The notes beneath the pieces were generated by a model. The model was not told the origin of the DNA, ran no database searches, and saw only the letters and a list, made by a program, of their open reading frames with translations. Position numbers and translations under genes: made by a program. A DNA stretch of 25,892 nt, taken from NCBI RefSeq assembly GCF_947255005.1, contig NZ_CAMYFI010000031.1, forward strand, positions 1 through 25,892. Reading direction: 5' to 3'. The DNA comes from an uncultured Tessaracoccus sp. Lineage in GTDB: Bacteria > Actinomycetota > Actinomycetes > Propionibacteriales > Propionibacteriaceae. Shown here piece after piece: positions 24,212 to 25,892 of this stretch. Every line of letters begins with the position of its first letter. Within the stretch, counting starts at the first letter, position 1.

Positions 24212-24874
24212 TCACCGGCGCTCCTCGCGGGTGAGCACAGCAAACGCGACGGAGCGATCGTCGGTGGGAATGAGGTCTTGGTCGGTGGTGAGAGTGAGCC
24301 AAGGTTGCTGCGGTGGCTCGTCTTGGCCGGGCACCGCCTCGAGCACCCACGAATCTTCGCGTCGCACGGTGAGATCGTTCGGCGCCACGCGCACCTCATA
24401 GGTATAGCGCGCGAGGCTCGTCTCCACGATGACCTCGTCGCCGCTCACCAGATGCTGCAACAACGCGAAGGGTTTGCCGTCGGTGGTGTGATGCCCGGCG
24501 ATGGCCATGTTGCCGACTTCCCCGGGGAGGTTCGTCGTCGGGTACCAGCCCACACCGCGGCGTAGGTCGTCGGGTGTGGTGCCGGCGATGATGGCGGTGC
24601 GGAGGTGGAGTTTGGGAATCTCCAGCACCCAGGTGGGCTCGCCGACGGTGGGCGGGGGCAGCTCAGCCTCGGATTGCGCCTTGTCGGGGCGCTGCACGAC
24701 GGCGGACTCGGCCTGCTTGAGCGCGTCCGCCGTCGGACCTTTGGCGGCCACATTCGTGCCGACGAATAACCACAGCGCCCAGCCCGCGACCGCGAGCACC
24801 GCGACGAGAACCAGGGCGCCCAGCGTCAGCAGCACCTTGCTGGGGGTGATCCCGCGCTTCATCTCATCGGCCAT
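24212..24874 (-). CDS. Sortase fold (class E-like) protein lacking the catalytic cysteine
   Basis: A 220-residue protein anchored by one N-terminal helix (about 14-38). The sortase domain runs from about 80: VLEIPKLHLRTAIIAGTTPDDL, GVGWYPTTNLPGEVGNMAIAGHHTT with the catalytic-type H128, FALLQHLVSGDEV, and the end WLTLTTD-QDLIPTDDRSVAFAVL with Arg207. In sortases the motif reads TLTTC; here the cysteine position is Asp198 (GAC), and the whole protein contains no cysteine. It therefore cannot perform normal transpeptidation. It could be a pseudoenzyme, a regulator or a substrate-binding homologue. ATG 24874 is chosen over one six codons upstream. No pilin or LPXTG substrate gene is nearby. Confidence 0.85.
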   Translation of the reverse strand: MADEMKRGITPSKVLLTLGALVLVAVLAVAGWALWLFVGTNVAAKGPTADALKQAESAVVQRPDKAQSEAELPPPTVGEPTWVLEIPKLHLRTAIIAGTTPDDLRRGVGWYPTTNLPGEVGNMAIAGHHTTDGKPFALLQHLVSGDEVIVETSLARYTYEVRVAPNDLTVRREDSWVLEAVPGQDEPPQQPWLTLTTDQDLIPTDDRSVAFAVLTREERR

Positions 24875-24913
24875 GGGCCTATTGTGGCGCACTCCCGCCT
24901 GGCCCCGGCGGCG

Positions 24914-25723
24914 CTAAAACCAGAGTTTCGAGTGAATAGGCTCGGGCGAGGGCAGCGAGTCGTCGTCGACGAAAGGGGCCGCGCCGCCGGGCCAGGCGGC
25001 CGCTTCCTTGCCGAACAGCCAGCGGTACCCTGCCGGTAGGCCGGCGGATGCGCGGACGATACCGCGAAGGTCTGGCTGTTCGAGGGTGCCGACGAACAGC
25101 AGGTTTCCGAACCGTCGCCCCTTGTGAACCGCAGGTTCGGCGCCGACGAGGAAGTGGCGCCACCGCCGTTTCATGCCCGCCGCGACGCGCTTCGCCCAGG
25201 TGAAGGGGGAGCGGTCGGTGCAGTTCAGGATGACCACAGCTTCGCCGCGGGTGACCCGTCGGATTTGATCGAACGCCTCCGACGTAACCAGCTCCGACGG
25301 CACTTGGGCGCCGTTGAAGGCGTCGACGATCACCACGTCGGCCCACCCATCGGGCATGGCCTGCAACCCGGTGCGCCCATCGACGTCGCGCACCTTGATG
25401 CCGGAGCGTTTCGGCAGTGGAGTTTTCCGGCGGACTTCCTCGGTGAGCTCGACGTTGGGTTCGCACACCACCTGCGCGGTGTGCGGGCGGCGCCACGCGA
25501 CCCAGCGCGGAATGGTGAGGCCACCACCACCCATGTGGACAATGCGGAGGCGTTCGGTTTCGGGGGAGCGCAGCGCGGTGTGGTCGAGGATGAGGGCGAT
25601 CTGCTGGACGTATTCGAACACGAGAAAGTCGGGGCGTGACGGGTCAACCCACGACTGCTGGGTGGGCCCGAACATCACACGAAACGCGCCCGGCACGGCG
25701 TCGTCGGGAAGCAGATACGGCAC
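24914..25723 (-). CDS. Spermidine synthase-like SAM-dependent methyltransferase-fold protein
   Basis: A 269-residue cytosolic Rossmann-fold protein. Motif I is IVHMGGGGLTIPRW (about 61-74), the acidic residue after strand 2 is in VVCEPN (86-91), and motif III is WADVVIVDAFNG (about 127-138). Such proteins are annotated as spermidine synthase-like or fused methyltransferases; the usual polyamine active-site pair is not evident, so polyamine synthesis is doubtful. The start must be GTG 25723 because an in-frame TAG lies four codons upstream. The stop lies 39 bp from the sortase-like gene start, so the two may be co-transcribed. Confidence 0.75.
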   Translation of the reverse strand: MPYLLPDDAVPGAFRVMFGPTQQSWVDPSRPDFLVFEYVQQIALILDHTALRSPETERLRIVHMGGGGLTIPRWVAWRRPHTAQVVCEPNVELTEEVRRKTPLPKRSGIKVRDVDGRTGLQAMPDGWADVVIVDAFNGAQVPSELVTSEAFDQIRRVTRGEAVVILNCTDRSPFTWAKRVAAGMKRRWRHFLVGAEPAVHKGRRFGNLLFVGTLEQPDLRGIVRASAGLPAGYRWLFGKEAAAWPGGAAPFVDDDSLPSPEPIHSKLWF

Positions 25724-25787
25724 CCCGTGAGCCTACCCGGAACCTGCGCGCGGCGTCCGGCGTCGTCGGGTGGGTTAGGGTGGGGAT

Positions 25788-25821
25788 CCCCGCCTAGACA
25801 GGTGCAACCTGTGCGGCGGGG
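25788..25821 (-). terminator. Strong hairpin before the spermidine synthase-like gene
   Basis: CCCCGCC/GGCGGGG (25788-25794 and 25815-25821) encloses a second perfect stem ACAGGT-GCA-ACCTGT (25798-25812). It lies 6 bp past the stop of the partial gene at the right edge and 65 bp before the next start, as a terminator would. The U-tract is weak. Confidence 0.65.
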
Positions 25822-25827
25822 CAGCGT

Positions 25828-25892
25828 TCAGAAGCTGGCGAGCACGCGTCGCACCACAGCCGCCGGGTCGGGCGCGTCCATGACCGCCCTGA
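25828..25892 (-). CDS. C-terminal end of a gene running off the window
   Basis: On the minus strand the last frame reads RAVMDAPDPAAVVRRVLASF and stops at TGA (25830-25828). The Ala/Val/Arg-rich helical tail looks coding, but is too short to name. The adjacent hairpin supports a gene end here. Confidence 0.5.
   Translation of the reverse strand, partial: RAVMDAPDPAAVVRRVLASF

Overview
The window is high-GC DNA from an actinomycete. A mycothiol-dependent nitroreductase homologue, a class II aldolase, a class E-like sortase and WXG100-type proteins point to Actinomycetota. A pyruvate:ferredoxin oxidoreductase (PFOR) operon suggests a facultative or strict anaerobe, perhaps Propionibacteriales; this placement is inference. 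The first 31 bases are a Nextera/Tn5 adapter, so position 1 is an artefactual contig end and the genome starts at base 32, inside a truncated tRNA-Ile.

Layout. 32-1150: tRNA-Ile fragment, a terminator, then a decayed toxin-antitoxin pair broken by frameshifts. 1151-2526 (+): DUF4956 membrane protein and VTC-domain polymerase, overlapping ATGA, without the CotH partner often found with them. 2599-5416 (-): a three-gene cassette of small WXG100-like protein, WXG100-lipase fusion and an unknown cytosolic protein; it looks like a type VII secretion effector module. 5546-6145 (+): Rv2466c-type DsbA. 6351-8006 (-): DUF885 protein. 8300-9885 (+): lipoprotein plus secreted PKD-like protein, bracketed by intergenic repeats. 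10271-10347: tRNA-Arg(CCT). 10375-11718 (-): uracil permease.

11900-18107 (-): a tightly coupled operon of GltD-like flavoprotein, PFOR (NifJ) and dihydroorotate dehydrogenase-like protein. It would oxidise pyruvate to acetyl-CoA and pass electrons between ferredoxin and NAD(P)H. Class II fructose-bisphosphate aldolase lies just upstream. 19447-21598: membrane protein, TrmH-type rRNA/tRNA methyltransferase (both -) and pyridoxine kinase (+). 21854-23476 (-): DUF368 polyprenyl-phosphate translocase and LemA. 24212-25723 (-): a sortase fold protein with no cysteine at all, and a spermidine synthase-like protein. A partial gene runs off the right end.

The intergenic spaces share a REP/BIME-like repeat family (GAGTAG-hairpin-GTATCGAG and its mirror). 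Five long inverted repeats lie in intergenic DNA: one 21-bp palindrome present twice, and three hyphenated palindromes with unrelated arms and 34-47 nt spacers. The points most worth follow-up are the WXG100-lipase cassette, the cysteine-less sortase, the large palindrome upstream of the PFOR operon, and the palindrome/REP clusters.
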